Part shown: in pieces, positions 1 through 5,464 of the stretch
How positions within the stretch are numbered: position 1 is the first letter of the stretch
How the letters are laid out: every line of letters begins with the position of its first letter
Origin: an uncultured Clostridia bacterium
GTDB taxonomy: Bacteria; Bacillota; Clostridia; Oscillospirales; Ruminococcaceae
NCBI GenBank assembly: GCA_947381875.1
Contig: CANCXY010000126.1
Location: forward strand, 1 to 9,656
Reading direction: 5' to 3'
DNA length: 9,656 nucleotides
Made by a program: the position numbers and the translations under genes
The notes under the pieces: model-generated
The model's input: the letters and a program-made list of their open reading frames with translations, nothing else
Told to the model about the DNA's origin: nothing
Databases searched by the model: none

Positions 1-1
1 G

Positions 2-67
2 CCAGAGGCGCTGCCTCTGGACTCCGCCAAAGGGGCGCAGCCCCTTTGGAAACCCGACCTGTTCCAG
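2..67 (+). repeat. Hairpin array R1 (modules C-D, then the CTGTTCCAG tail)
   Basis: Two perfect hairpins are joined by the linker ACTCCG. Module C has arms CCAGAGGC (2-9) and GCCTCTGG (13-20) around a 3-nt loop. Module D has arms CCAAAGGGGC (27-36) and GCCCCTTTGG (40-49). They are followed by AAACCCGAC and then CTGTTCCAG (59-67). The same C-linker-D-CTGTTCCAG series recurs at 1495-1560. The window edge may cut off an upstream module A. There is a T-run at 69-74, but it lies 19 nt from the stem, so this is not a convincing terminator. Confidence 0.85.
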
Positions 68-87
68 ATTTTTTCCTGTGTGCGGTA

Positions 88-127
88 CATATAGTTTGTA
101 TTTATATTGCATGCGGCTTCCCGCATG
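88..127. other. AT-rich patch with adjacent 7-bp hairpin
   Basis: Bases 88-109 are strongly AT-rich in otherwise GC-rich DNA. A hairpin follows at once, with arms CATGCGG (110-116) and CCGCATG (121-127). Next to rpmH in a Firmicute, such a patch could be a DNA-unwinding element or the promoter region of a divergent dnaA. This is positional inference only, because no origin motif is diagnostic here. Confidence 0.3.
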
Positions 128-131
128 GCTG

Positions 132-215
132 GACAGGGAGGGGCTTGGCGTCAGGGATTTCCCCGCCTGCGTGGCGGCGGAAAGTACGGGGATCCCGCTC
201 TGGCCGCTCCCTGTC
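132..215. repeat. G-family element G1 (outer inverted repeat with CCCCGCC hairpin inside)
   Basis: The outer inverted repeat is GACAGGGAG (132-140) with CTCCCTGTC (207-215). Inside it lies a hairpin with arms TTTCCCCGCC (158-167) and GGCGG(c)GGAAA (173-183), with one bulged C. The same architecture appears at 1595-1661 and 6347-6438, and the CCCCGCC core also at 477-499 and 8506-8546. I do not recognise a named family. Confidence 0.6.
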
Positions 216-231
216 ATTCGATACAGTAAGT

Positions 232-260
232 AGTATACCACAAATTTCCGTCTGAAACAA
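232..260 (-). promoter_or_regulatory. Possible leftward promoter (candidate dnaA promoter)
   Basis: On the minus strand the sequence reads TTGTTT, 17 nt, TATACT, with the -35 at 260-255 and the -10 at 237-232. The -10 is a good sigma-A match and the -35 is weak. In many Firmicutes dnaA is transcribed away from rpmH from this interval, which makes a leftward promoter plausible. No dnaA coding sequence lies in the window, so the target gene is an inference. Confidence 0.3.
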
Positions 261-296
261 CAATTTCTAAGCATGAAATTGTGGAAATGTTGAAAA
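260..296. promoter_or_regulatory. DnaA-box-like 9-mers beside an 8-bp inverted repeat (possible oriC part)
   Basis: TGTGGAAAT (280-288) and TGTTGAAAA (288-296) share one base and resemble inverted DnaA boxes (consensus TTATCCACA), each with two mismatches. They overlap an inverted repeat, ACAATTTC (260-267) with GAAATTGT (275-282). A further GGTGGAAAA lies at 502-510. Position upstream of rpmH supports an origin role. The poor match to consensus and the small number of boxes keep confidence low. Confidence 0.35.
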
Positions 297-365
297 CTTA
301 CCCTTATCAGGCTGCTTTTTGGGCGAAAGAATGGCAAAAGTTTTTCGATTCGCGGGCAAAGGCTC

Positions 366-395
366 TTGACATGGCCGCGCCTGTTCGGGTATACT
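366..395 (+). promoter_or_regulatory. Sigma-A-type promoter of the rpmH operon
   Basis: TTGACA (366-371) is a perfect -35. An 18-bp spacer separates it from TATACT (390-395), a near-perfect -10. Transcription would start near 402 and give a leader of about 190 nt before rpmH. It is the strongest promoter I can see in the window and fits the high expression expected for L34. The leader begins with a small hairpin, GCAGGG (405-410) with CCCTGC (415-420). Confidence 0.85.
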
Positions 396-476
396 TGATA
401 CCGTGCAGGGCTGTCCCTGCCAGAAATGATACAAGCCGCGCCGGGAAGCGCCGGAACAAAGGGTTTTTTGGATGGA

Positions 477-522
477 TTTCCTGCCCCGCGGGCGGGAAAC
501 AGGTGGAAAACCGCTCCGCGGT
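477..522. repeat. G-family hairpin in the rpmH leader, plus a small neighbour hairpin
   Basis: TTTCCTGCCC (477-486) pairs with GGGCGGGAAA (490-499) through ten pairs including one G-U, around a 3-nt loop. It is preceded by AGGGTTTTTTGGAT, which resembles the flank of the 1595-1661 element. A second small hairpin follows, ACCGC (510-514) with GCGGT (518-522). Both would be transcribed in the 5' leader of rpmH. Confidence 0.55.
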
Positions 523-591
523 CCGCGCAGCTCCCGCCGCTCTCCTGACAAAGGGTGCGGAAGCGGATGAAAAAATGAAGGAGGAATTTTG

Positions 592-726
592 ATGGGTCCC
601 ACATTTCGTCCCAAGAAACGCCACCGGGCGGTGGTACACGGGTTTTTGGCGCGTTCCAAATCCTCAAATGGCCGTAAGGTCCTGAAGGCCCGCCGCGCGA
701 AAGGCCGCGCAAAGCTGGCCGTGTGA
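592..726 (+). CDS. rpmH: Large ribosomal subunit protein L34 (bL34)
   Basis: Ribosomal protein L34 is a very small, basic component of the 50S subunit. The 44-residue product begins MGPTFRPKKR and contains VHGFLARS and NGRKVLKARRAKGR, which are the conserved L34 blocks, and 44 residues is the usual family length. The start is set by AAGGAGG at 578-584, seven nt before ATG. The second and third residues (GP, where KR is common) and FRP (where FQP is common) differ slightly from the usual N-terminus. It is the first gene after the promoter at 366-395 and is followed by rnpA, the standard bacterial arrangement. Confidence 0.97.
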   Translation: MGPTFRPKKRHRAVVHGFLARSKSSNGRKVLKARRAKGRAKLAV

Positions 727-774
727 GGATTCGCGCGTATTCGCGCCCGCCCCGCCGTGCAGCGTGCTGACCGT

Positions 775-796
775 CAGGCCACCGGAAAGTGGCCTG
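775..796 (+). other. Stem-loop between rpmH and rnpA (possible attenuator or processing site)
   Basis: CAGGCCAC (775-782) pairs perfectly with GTGGCCTG (789-796) around a 6-nt loop. It is followed by TTTGCGTTT, a poor T-tract, so it would be at most a weak terminator. A stem here could lower rnpA expression relative to the much more abundant L34, or protect the upstream mRNA 3' end. It does not resemble the A-E hairpin modules seen elsewhere in the window. Confidence 0.5.
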
Positions 797-838
797 TTTG
801 CGTTTACCCGTTTCCGGGAAAAGGAAGGATGCCGCCCC

Positions 839-1183
839 ATGCGCTATGTCCCCTTACAGTATAACAGCGATTTCACGCGCGCGTATAAACGGGGAAAGCC
901 CTATGTACATGCCTATACTGTGCTGTATGTGAACAAAAACCGGCTGGGGCATACGCGCGTAGGCATTACCGCCAGCAAAAAGGTGGGGAACGCCGTCGCG
1001 CGCAACCGTGCGCGGCGCGTGCTGCGGGAGGCGCTCTACCAGACGCTGCCCCAGGACGTGGGCGGCTATGACCTCGTGTTTGTGGCGCGCGCGCTGACAG
1101 CCCGCATCAAAAGCACCCAGGCCGCGCGCGCGACGGCAAAGCTGCTGAGCGCGGCGGGCCTTGTGCCAAAGGCGCAGCCATGA
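839..1183 (+). CDS. rnpA: Ribonuclease P protein component
   Basis: This is the protein subunit of RNase P, which helps the catalytic RNA remove 5' leaders from pre-tRNAs. The 114-residue product has the family's RNR signature, SKKVGNAVARNRARRVLRE, at about residues 46-64. An N-terminal FTRAYKRGK segment fits the pre-tRNA leader-binding face, and the length matches the family. I chose ATG 839 because the protein then begins MRYVPLQYNSDF, close to family N-termini, with AAGGAAGG at 821-828. An in-frame GTG at 764 would add 25 residues with no family support. The stop overlaps the yidD start (ATGA, 1180-1183), so the two are probably translationally coupled. Confidence 0.95.
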   Translation: MRYVPLQYNSDFTRAYKRGKPYVHAYTVLYVNKNRLGHTRVGITASKKVGNAVARNRARRVLREALYQTLPQDVGGYDLVFVARALTARIKSTQAARATAKLLSAAGLVPKAQP

Positions 1184-1422
1184 TCGGGCGGGCGCTGATC
1201 TTCCTGATCCGGTGCTACCAGAAATACATCTCCCCGCTTTTGGGGGCAAATTGCCGGTTCGTGCCCACCTGTTCAGCCTACGCGATCGAGGCCATCCGCG
1301 TACACGGCGCGGCCAAAGGGTCGGCGCTCGCGGTATGGCGTATCCTGCGCTGCAACCCCTTCGGCAAGCCCGGCTATGATCCCGTGCCCCCCAAAGGGAA
1401 ATGGAAAAACACCGCGCGCTGA
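1180..1422 (+). CDS. yidD: Membrane protein insertion efficiency factor YidD
   Basis: YidD is a small membrane-associated protein thought to assist YidC-dependent membrane protein insertion. The 80-residue product carries the family core: IRCYQKYISPLLG (10-22), CRFVPTCSAYA (25-35), HGAAKG (42-47) and RILRCNPFGKPGYDPVP (54-70). The conserved cysteines are C25, C31 and C58. An amphipathic N-terminus is expected. Its ATG overlaps the rnpA stop by four bases, and yidC follows after a 292-bp repeat-filled gap. This is the order seen in most bacteria. A hairpin array begins only two bases after its stop codon. Confidence 0.95.
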   Translation: MIGRALIFLIRCYQKYISPLLGANCRFVPTCSAYAIEAIRVHGAAKGSALAVWRILRCNPFGKPGYDPVPPKGKWKNTAR

Positions 1423-1424
1423 TG

Positions 1425-1570
1425 GCGGGCTGCCGCCCGCACCTGCCCAAAGGGCGCCGCCCTTTGGAATCCTGCCGGGCGCTGCCCGGACCTGCCAGAG
1501 GCGCTGCCTCTGGACTCCGCCAAAGGGGCACAGCCCCTTTGGAAACCCATCCTGTTCCAGTTGGGAACAG
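1425..1570 (+). repeat. Hairpin array R2 (modules A'-B-A-C-D-F)
   Basis: Six consecutive hairpins lie in the yidD-yidC gap. A' pairs GCGGGC (1425-1430) with GCCCGC (1435-1440). B pairs CCAAAGGGC (1447-1455) with GCCCTTTGG (1459-1467). A pairs CCGGGC (1475-1480) with GCCCGG (1484-1489). C spans 1495-1513 and D spans 1520-1542. F pairs CTGTTCC (1552-1558) with GGAACAG (1564-1570). The linkers ACCTGCC, AATCCTG, ACCTG and ACTCCG are shared with the other arrays. No hairpin is followed by a T-tract. Confidence 0.9.
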
Positions 1571-1594
1571 CTTTTGATACACCAGGAACCGCCG

Positions 1595-1661
1595 CCAGGG
1601 CAGAGGGTTTTTGGATACCCCCGCCTTGCGGGCGGGGATAGACGGGGAATCCCTGCCCTGG
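1595..1661. repeat. G-family element G3
   Basis: The outer inverted repeat is CCAGGGCAG (1595-1603) with CTGCCCTGG (1653-1661). The inner hairpin pairs CCCCGCC (1619-1625) with GGCGGGG (1631-1637). The left flank CGCCGCCAGGG recurs before the rimO element near 8491-8501. Another GC-rich hairpin, GCCCGG (1682-1687) with CCGGGC (1692-1697), lies between this element and the yidC ribosome binding site. Confidence 0.65.
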
Positions 1662-1714
1662 GGCCGCACCTATGAATCAACGCCCGGCCCGCCGGGCAGT
1701 AAGGACGTTCGTAC

Positions 1715-2785
1715 ATGAATATATTAGGCTTTTTAGCGCCCATCTTCGGCGTTGTGATGGAGTGGATCTATAAGCTGGTGCCCAGTTATGGCTGGACGCT
1801 GATTATTTTCACGGTGCTTACCAAGCTGCTGATGTTCCCGCTGAGCGTGAAGCAGCAGAAAAGCACGGCGAAAATGGCGGCGTATAACCCGATGATTCAG
1901 GAGATCCAGAAAAAGTGGGCGAACGACAAGCAGCGCCAGCAAGAGGAGCTGCTCAAGTTCCAGGAGGAGACAGGCATGTCGATGACGGCGGGGTGCCTGC
2001 CGGTGCTGCTGAACTTCCTGGTGATCTTCGGCATTATCGAGGTGGTGTACCGGCCCCTGCAATATATCCTGCGCATCCCGCACGATATGATCACGCAGGC
2101 GGTGGAGGTGGCGAATAATTCCCTGGGAATGAACCTGAGCGCCGCCAACTTCATTGTACAGAACCATCTGATCAACGCCGTGAAGGATTCGCCGGATGTG
2201 TTCTCACAGCTTTTTTCCGCCGAGCAGATCAACGCCATCACGAGCTTCAATTTCCAGTTCTGCGGGCTGGACCTCTCCCAGATGCCCCGCTTCGCGTTTG
2301 ACGCGGCCTCACTGGGGCTGCTGGTGATCCCCCTGCTGAGCGTTGTGACGATGATCCTTTCCCAGGTCGCCATGACGAAGATGAGCGGCACCGAATTGCA
2401 GGGCAGCATGAAGTGGATGACGTGGATCACAAGCCTGCTGTTCGTCTACTACGGGTTCACGGTGCCGGTGGGCTTTTCGCTGTACTACACAGTGTCGAAT
2501 ATCCTGATGATGGTACAGTCGATCGTGCTGAAAAAAATGTACGACCCGGCGGTAATCACCAAGCAGATACAGGAAGAAATTGAGCAGAAGCGCGCGGAGA
2601 AAAAGAAGAAAAAGCAGATAGAAGTGACGAGCGAGACAGGCGAGAAGAAGGTAAAGGAAGTGAGCGAGGCGGAGCTGGCGCGCATGCGCCTGGCCTACGC
2701 CCGCCAGTTGGACGAGGCGCGCTACAAAGAGGATGACCCCAAACCCGCCGAAGACGCGGCGGATGCAAAAAAGAAAAAGAAATAA
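1715..2785 (+). CDS. yidC: Membrane protein insertase YidC (Oxa1 family)
   Basis: YidC inserts and folds inner membrane proteins, alone or with SecYEG. The 356-residue product lacks the large extracytoplasmic P1 domain of proteobacteria, as expected in Firmicutes. Predicted membrane segments lie near 26-45, 95-113, 198-217, 235-252 and 256-273. Between the first two is a charged cytoplasmic hairpin (46-94), KQQKSTAKM through EETGMS. The family signature FTVPVGFSLYYTVSNIL is at 248-264. The conserved Arg of the first core helix appears as Lys37 (TKLLMFPLSVKQQ). No lipobox cysteine is visible. A long lysine-rich tail (277-356) may contact the ribosome. AAGGAC at 1701-1706 supports the start. 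Confidence 0.95.
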   Translation: MNILGFLAPIFGVVMEWIYKLVPSYGWTLIIFTVLTKLLMFPLSVKQQKSTAKMAAYNPMIQEIQKKWANDKQRQQEELLKFQEETGMSMTAGCLPVLLNFLVIFGIIEVVYRPLQYILRIPHDMITQAVEVANNSLGMNLSAANFIVQNHLINAVKDSPDVFSQLFSAEQINAITSFNFQFCGLDLSQMPRFAFDAASLGLLVIPLLSVVTMILSQVAMTKMSGTELQGSMKWMTWITSLLFVYYGFTVPVGFSLYYTVSNILMMVQSIVLKKMYDPAVITKQIQEEIEQKRAEKKKKKQIEVTSETGEKKVKEVSEAELARMRLAYARQLDEARYKEDDPKPAEDAADAKKKKK

Positions 2786-2811
2786 AAATAAATTATCATA
2801 AAAAATCCCGT

Positions 2812-2937
2812 GCGGCAATACGGGACGTATTGCCGCGATCAAAAGTTTCGCCGGCCTTTTCTAAAGGCCGCAGGATTCCAAAGGGCAGCGCCCTTTGGGC
2901 AGGAGTCCAGAGGGCTGCCGCCCTCTGGGCAGCCCGG
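2812..2937 (-). repeat. Hairpin array R3, reverse orientation (E', extra hairpin, B, C/A hybrid, half A)
   Basis: This array fills the yidC-jag gap. E' pairs GCGGCAATAC (2812-2821) with GTATTGCCGC (2827-2836). A unique hairpin pairs GGCCTTT (2853-2859) with AAAGGCC (2863-2869). B pairs CCAAAGGGC (2878-2886) with GCCCTTTGG (2890-2898). The next hairpin, CCAGAGGGC (2907-2915) with GCCCTCTGG (2920-2928), has C-type outer arms and the A-type centre. A half-A (GGGCAGCCCGG, 2927-2937) ends seven bases before the jag Shine-Dalgarno. Confidence 0.85.
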
Positions 2938-2957
2938 TTGTCAGGAGGAAGTTCATC

Positions 2958-4193
2958 ATGCGAGAATCGATCAAAACAGCAAAGACGGTGGAAGAAGCCA
3001 AACAGCTTGCGTTTGCGGAGTTAGGCATTTCGGAAGACGAGGCAAGCTACGAGATTTTAGAAATGCCGCACCGCAAATGGTTCAGTTTTATCCCCGCGAA
3101 AGTGCGCGTGTTCATTGAGGAAGAAGAAGCGCCCGCGCCGGTCCAGCCCGCCCCCCGCAAAGCGGCGGAAAAACCGGCGCAGACCGCGCCCCGCAGGACG
3201 GCGGAAAAGCCCGCGGCCCCCAAGGCGGCGGAGAAACCTGCCGCGCCCGCCGCACCGAAAGCGGCGGAAAAACCCGTGCCGCCCGCACCTGCGAAAGAAG
3301 CGCCCAAAGCCCCCGCCGCGAAGCCGGAAGCCAAAAAGCCGCAGCCTGAAACAGCCGCGCCCGCGCCTCGGCAGGCCGCGCCGGAGGTTTCCTATCCCGC
3401 GCCCGCCGCGCAGTCTGCCCCCGCCCCGGCCCCTGCCGCGCGCAGTGAGGAGGCGTTTGCGCCCATTGACCTGAACGAGGACGAAAAGGCGCGCGCCGCC
3501 ATCGACTACCTGCGTGAGGTATGCACAAAGATGGGCGCGGAAAACATCACATTCGAGCCGCTGAGCCAGGGCGAAGCGACCATCATCCGCATGGAGGGCG
3601 ACGGCGCGGGCATGCTCATCGGCCACCGCGGCGAGGTGATGGAGGCCCTGAACTATCTGGCGAGCCTGGTCGCCAACCGTTCCGGCGGCGATTACCGCAA
3701 AATAAGCCTGGACGTGAACCACTACCGCGCGAAACGCGAAGCAAACCTGGAAGCCCTCGCCCGCCGCATCGGCGCAAAAGTGGCGCGCACAGGGCGTGGC
3801 CATACCCTGGAACCCATGAACCCCTACGAGCGCCGCATCATCCATTCGACGATCAGCGCGATGGAGGGCGTGCGCAGTGAATCGGTCGGCGAGGGCGCGA
3901 ACCGCCGCGTCGTCATCACCTGCACAAGCCCCAATGCCCGGTTCCCCCGCGCCCCGCGCGGCGCACCCGGCGCGTCCCGTTCCTCCGGCCCCCGCGCCCC
4001 GCGCCCGTCCAATCGCGACAGCGCCCGTGCGCCCCGTTCCGGCGGCGGCCCCCGTCCCCCGCGTTCCAGCACCCCGCTCCGTGAGTTCGCCGACAGGCCC
4101 CGCAACCCCGACGCCGCGCCCACCGTTCCCCGCCGCACTGAAACCATCCGCGACGGCGCTGACCTTCCCCTCTACGGGAAAATCGAGCTGTAA
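2958..4193 (+). CDS. jag: RNA-binding protein Jag/KhpB, with extended linker and C-terminal tail
   Basis: Jag (KhpB, EloR) is a KH-R3H RNA-binding protein, encoded next to yidC, that affects cell elongation and division in several Firmicutes. The 411-residue product has a Jag_N domain (1-54), then an Ala/Pro/Lys linker (about 55-165) with four AEKP repeats. A KH domain (about 175-255) has GxxG loop GHRG (222-225), and an R3H domain (about 256-322) includes NPYERRIIHS. A disordered Arg/Pro/Ser/Gly tail spans about 327-411. Family members are often near 210 residues, so this one is about twice as long. I chose ATG 2958 because AGGAGG (2943-2948) precedes it and the protein starts at Jag_N. An in-frame ATG at 2895 lies inside a repeat hairpin. 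Confidence 0.93.
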   Translation: MRESIKTAKTVEEAKQLAFAELGISEDEASYEILEMPHRKWFSFIPAKVRVFIEEEEAPAPVQPAPRKAAEKPAQTAPRRTAEKPAAPKAAEKPAAPAAPKAAEKPVPPAPAKEAPKAPAAKPEAKKPQPETAAPAPRQAAPEVSYPAPAAQSAPAPAPAARSEEAFAPIDLNEDEKARAAIDYLREVCTKMGAENITFEPLSQGEATIIRMEGDGAGMLIGHRGEVMEALNYLASLVANRSGGDYRKISLDVNHYRAKREANLEALARRIGAKVARTGRGHTLEPMNPYERRIIHSTISAMEGVRSESVGEGANRRVVITCTSPNARFPRAPRGAPGASRSSGPRAPRPSNRDSARAPRSGGGPRPPRSSTPLREFADRPRNPDAAPTVPRRTETIRDGADLPLYGKIEL

Positions 4194-4199
4194 CGCCCG

Positions 4200-4304
4200 C
4201 CGGGCTGCCGCCCGGACCCGCCCAGAGGCGCTGCCTCTGGACTCCGCCAAAGGGGGCAAGCCCCCTTTGGAATCCCATCACGCGCGGCAATTTCATTGCC
4301 GCGC
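4200..4304 (+). repeat. Hairpin array R4 (modules A-C-D-E)
   Basis: The array begins six bases after the jag stop. A pairs CCGGGC (4200-4205) with GCCCGG (4210-4215). C pairs CCAGAGGC (4222-4229) with GCCTCTGG (4233-4240). D pairs CCAAAGGGGGC (4247-4257) with GCCCCCTTTGG (4260-4270). E pairs GCGCGGCAAT (4282-4291) with ATTGCCGCGC (4295-4304). The D-E linker AATCCCATCAC is close to the D-E linker of the inverted copy near 6503-6513. A further hairpin, CCCCAT (4306-4311) with ATGGGG (4317-4322), follows. Confidence 0.9.
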
Positions 4305-4374
4305 ACCCCATTTTTGATGGGGGTGGCGTTGTCGCTGCGAGTAAAGGGGGCAGGTGGGTGCGTTTTCAAGGAAG

Positions 4375-4417
4375 TTTTCCACTTTTCAACATAGGGCATG
4401 GTGGAAAATGTTGAATA
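4375..4417. promoter_or_regulatory. Symmetric cluster of four DnaA-box-like 9-mers
   Basis: TTTTCCACT (4375-4383) and TTTTCAACA (4383-4391) are followed 8 bp later by GGTGGAAAA (4400-4408) and TGTTGAATA (4409-4417) in the opposite orientation. The four form an approximately mirrored pair of pairs. TTTTCAACA is the exact reverse complement of 288-296, and GGTGGAAAA recurs at 502-510. Each resembles the DnaA box TTATCCACA with two or more mismatches. The cluster may bind DnaA, bind another dimeric regulator, or be a degenerate repeat. Confidence 0.35.
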
Positions 4418-4437
4418 TTCCACTGTGCCGGGCTATT

Positions 4438-4475
4438 CGCCGCGGACGGATTTTTCCGCCTGCGGCGTGTTTTTT
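4438..4475 (+). terminator. Intrinsic terminator after jag and just before the CPBP gene
   Basis: CGCCGC (4438-4443) pairs with GCGGCG (4462-4467). An inner CGGA (4447-4450) pairs with TCCG (4455-4458) across a GGA/CCT internal loop. A run of six T residues (4470-4475) follows within three bases. It would end the rpmH-jag transcript. It sits only eight bases before the AAGGAG ribosome binding site of the next gene, so it may also act as an attenuator. Confidence 0.75.
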
Positions 4476-4495
4476 ATACGATAAGGAGAAATAAT

Positions 4496-5464
4496 ATGCC
4501 TGATAACTGGGAGGAGAAACAGGAGCCGCCGCGCGGCGCGGCGGTGGGCGCTGGCGCGCCTGCCGGGGCGGAGAACGGCGCGCCCGCCCCGGCCCCTGCG
4601 GGGACGAAAGTGAAGCGCCCGTGGTCGGAACAGGCGGCGTGCGCGTATCTGCTCACCGTCTTTCTGGTGCTGCTGGGGCAGACGGTGGGGCTGGTGCTGG
4701 AGTTTGTGCCGTTTTTGTGGAGTACGCCGCCGCTGGCCGCCGCGACGATGTACTATGAAACGTTCGGGATGTGGCTGGTGAGCGTCGGGTATATGGCGCT
4801 TACGAAGAAGAACCGTCCCATTTTGAAAGAGCTGACCCCCGCCGCGCCCGGCAATACGCTCCCCTTCCTGCTGATGGGGCTGTTGATTGGGTTCGGCATG
4901 AACGCGTTTTGTATCCTGATTGCCTGGATGCACGGGGATATTGTGTTGTCCTTCGCGCAGTGCGAGCCGCTGTGGCTGGTGGTGATCTTCGGCGGCGTGT
5001 TTATGCAGTCAGCGGCGGAGGAAATGCTGTGCCGGGGGTTTTTGTACCAGCGGCTGCGGCGTCGGTATAAGAACCCGGTCGTCGCGATTGTGGGCAATTC
5101 GGTGCTGTTCGGTATGCTGCATCTGCTGAATGACGGCGTGACGGTGCTTTCGTTTTACAATATCTGCATTGTCGGCGTGCTGTTCTCGCTGATGGTGTAT
5201 GAATTTGACAGCCTCTGGTGCGCGATGGCGGCGCATGCGGCGTGGAATTTTACACAGAATATTGTATTCGGCCTGCCCAACAGCGGCATCCTTACGCCGT
5301 ATTCGGTCTTTGTCAACGACCACGCCGCCTCGCGGGACAGTTTCGCGTACAATATCGGGTTCGGGATTGAGGCGACCGTCGTTTCGGCGGCGGTACTCAC
5401 GGTTGGCTGCGTGGTGCTGATATATCTGGGCAGGAAACGGCGGCGGGCAGGTGATGCGGGATGA
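4496..5464 (+). CDS. CPBP family intramembrane metalloprotease
   Basis: The CPBP (CAAX protease and bacteriocin-processing) family comprises multi-pass membrane proteins related to Rce1/Abi proteases. The three conserved motifs are present: EEMLCRG (E175, E176, R180), FGMLHLL (H209) and HAAWNF (H247, N251), which would form the metal site. The 322-residue product starts with about 40 low-complexity residues rich in Ala, Pro and Gly. Hydrophobic segments follow near 48-70, 88-102, 122-145, 158-172, 195-212, 222-235 and 290-311. The C-terminus is basic (GRKRRR). AAGGAG (4483-4488) sets the start. The stop overlaps prmC (ATGA), suggesting coupled translation. The substrate cannot be told from sequence. 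Confidence 0.88.
   Translation: MPDNWEEKQEPPRGAAVGAGAPAGAENGAPAPAPAGTKVKRPWSEQAACAYLLTVFLVLLGQTVGLVLEFVPFLWSTPPLAAATMYYETFGMWLVSVGYMALTKKNRPILKELTPAAPGNTLPFLLMGLLIGFGMNAFCILIAWMHGDIVLSFAQCEPLWLVVIFGGVFMQSAAEEMLCRGFLYQRLRRRYKNPVVAIVGNSVLFGMLHLLNDGVTVLSFYNICIVGVLFSLMVYEFDSLWCAMAAHAAWNFTQNIVFGLPNSGILTPYSVFVNDHAASRDSFAYNIGFGIEATVVSAAVLTVGCVVLIYLGRKRRRAGDAG

Noticed and set aside
27..49. Module D hairpins considered as intrinsic terminators
   Set aside because: None of the D copies is followed directly by a T-run, and several lie directly upstream of genes they would silence.
46..255. 69-codon plus-strand open frame in the region before rpmH
   Set aside because: It runs through repeats, has no ribosome binding site and resembles no known protein.
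764..838. Upstream in-frame GTG for rnpA
   Set aside because: The added residues do not resemble RNase P protein, and they include the intergenic stem-loop at 775-796.
1425..1570. Hairpin arrays considered as a CRISPR array
   Set aside because: Units differ from each other, spacers are short conserved linkers rather than unique sequences, and no cas genes are present.
2895..2957. Upstream in-frame ATG that would lengthen Jag by 21 residues
   Set aside because: The extra codons come from repeat hairpins. A good AGGAGG sits before ATG 2958, where the Jag_N domain begins.
3057..4259. 400-codon minus-strand open frame opposite jag, rich in Arg and Gly
   Set aside because: It is an antisense shadow of the GC-rich linker and tail of jag. 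It has no ribosome binding site or recognisable domain.
4452..4480. TTTTCC, 17 nt, TATACG as a CPBP promoter
   Set aside because: It lies inside the terminator and would start transcription at or past the ribosome binding site.
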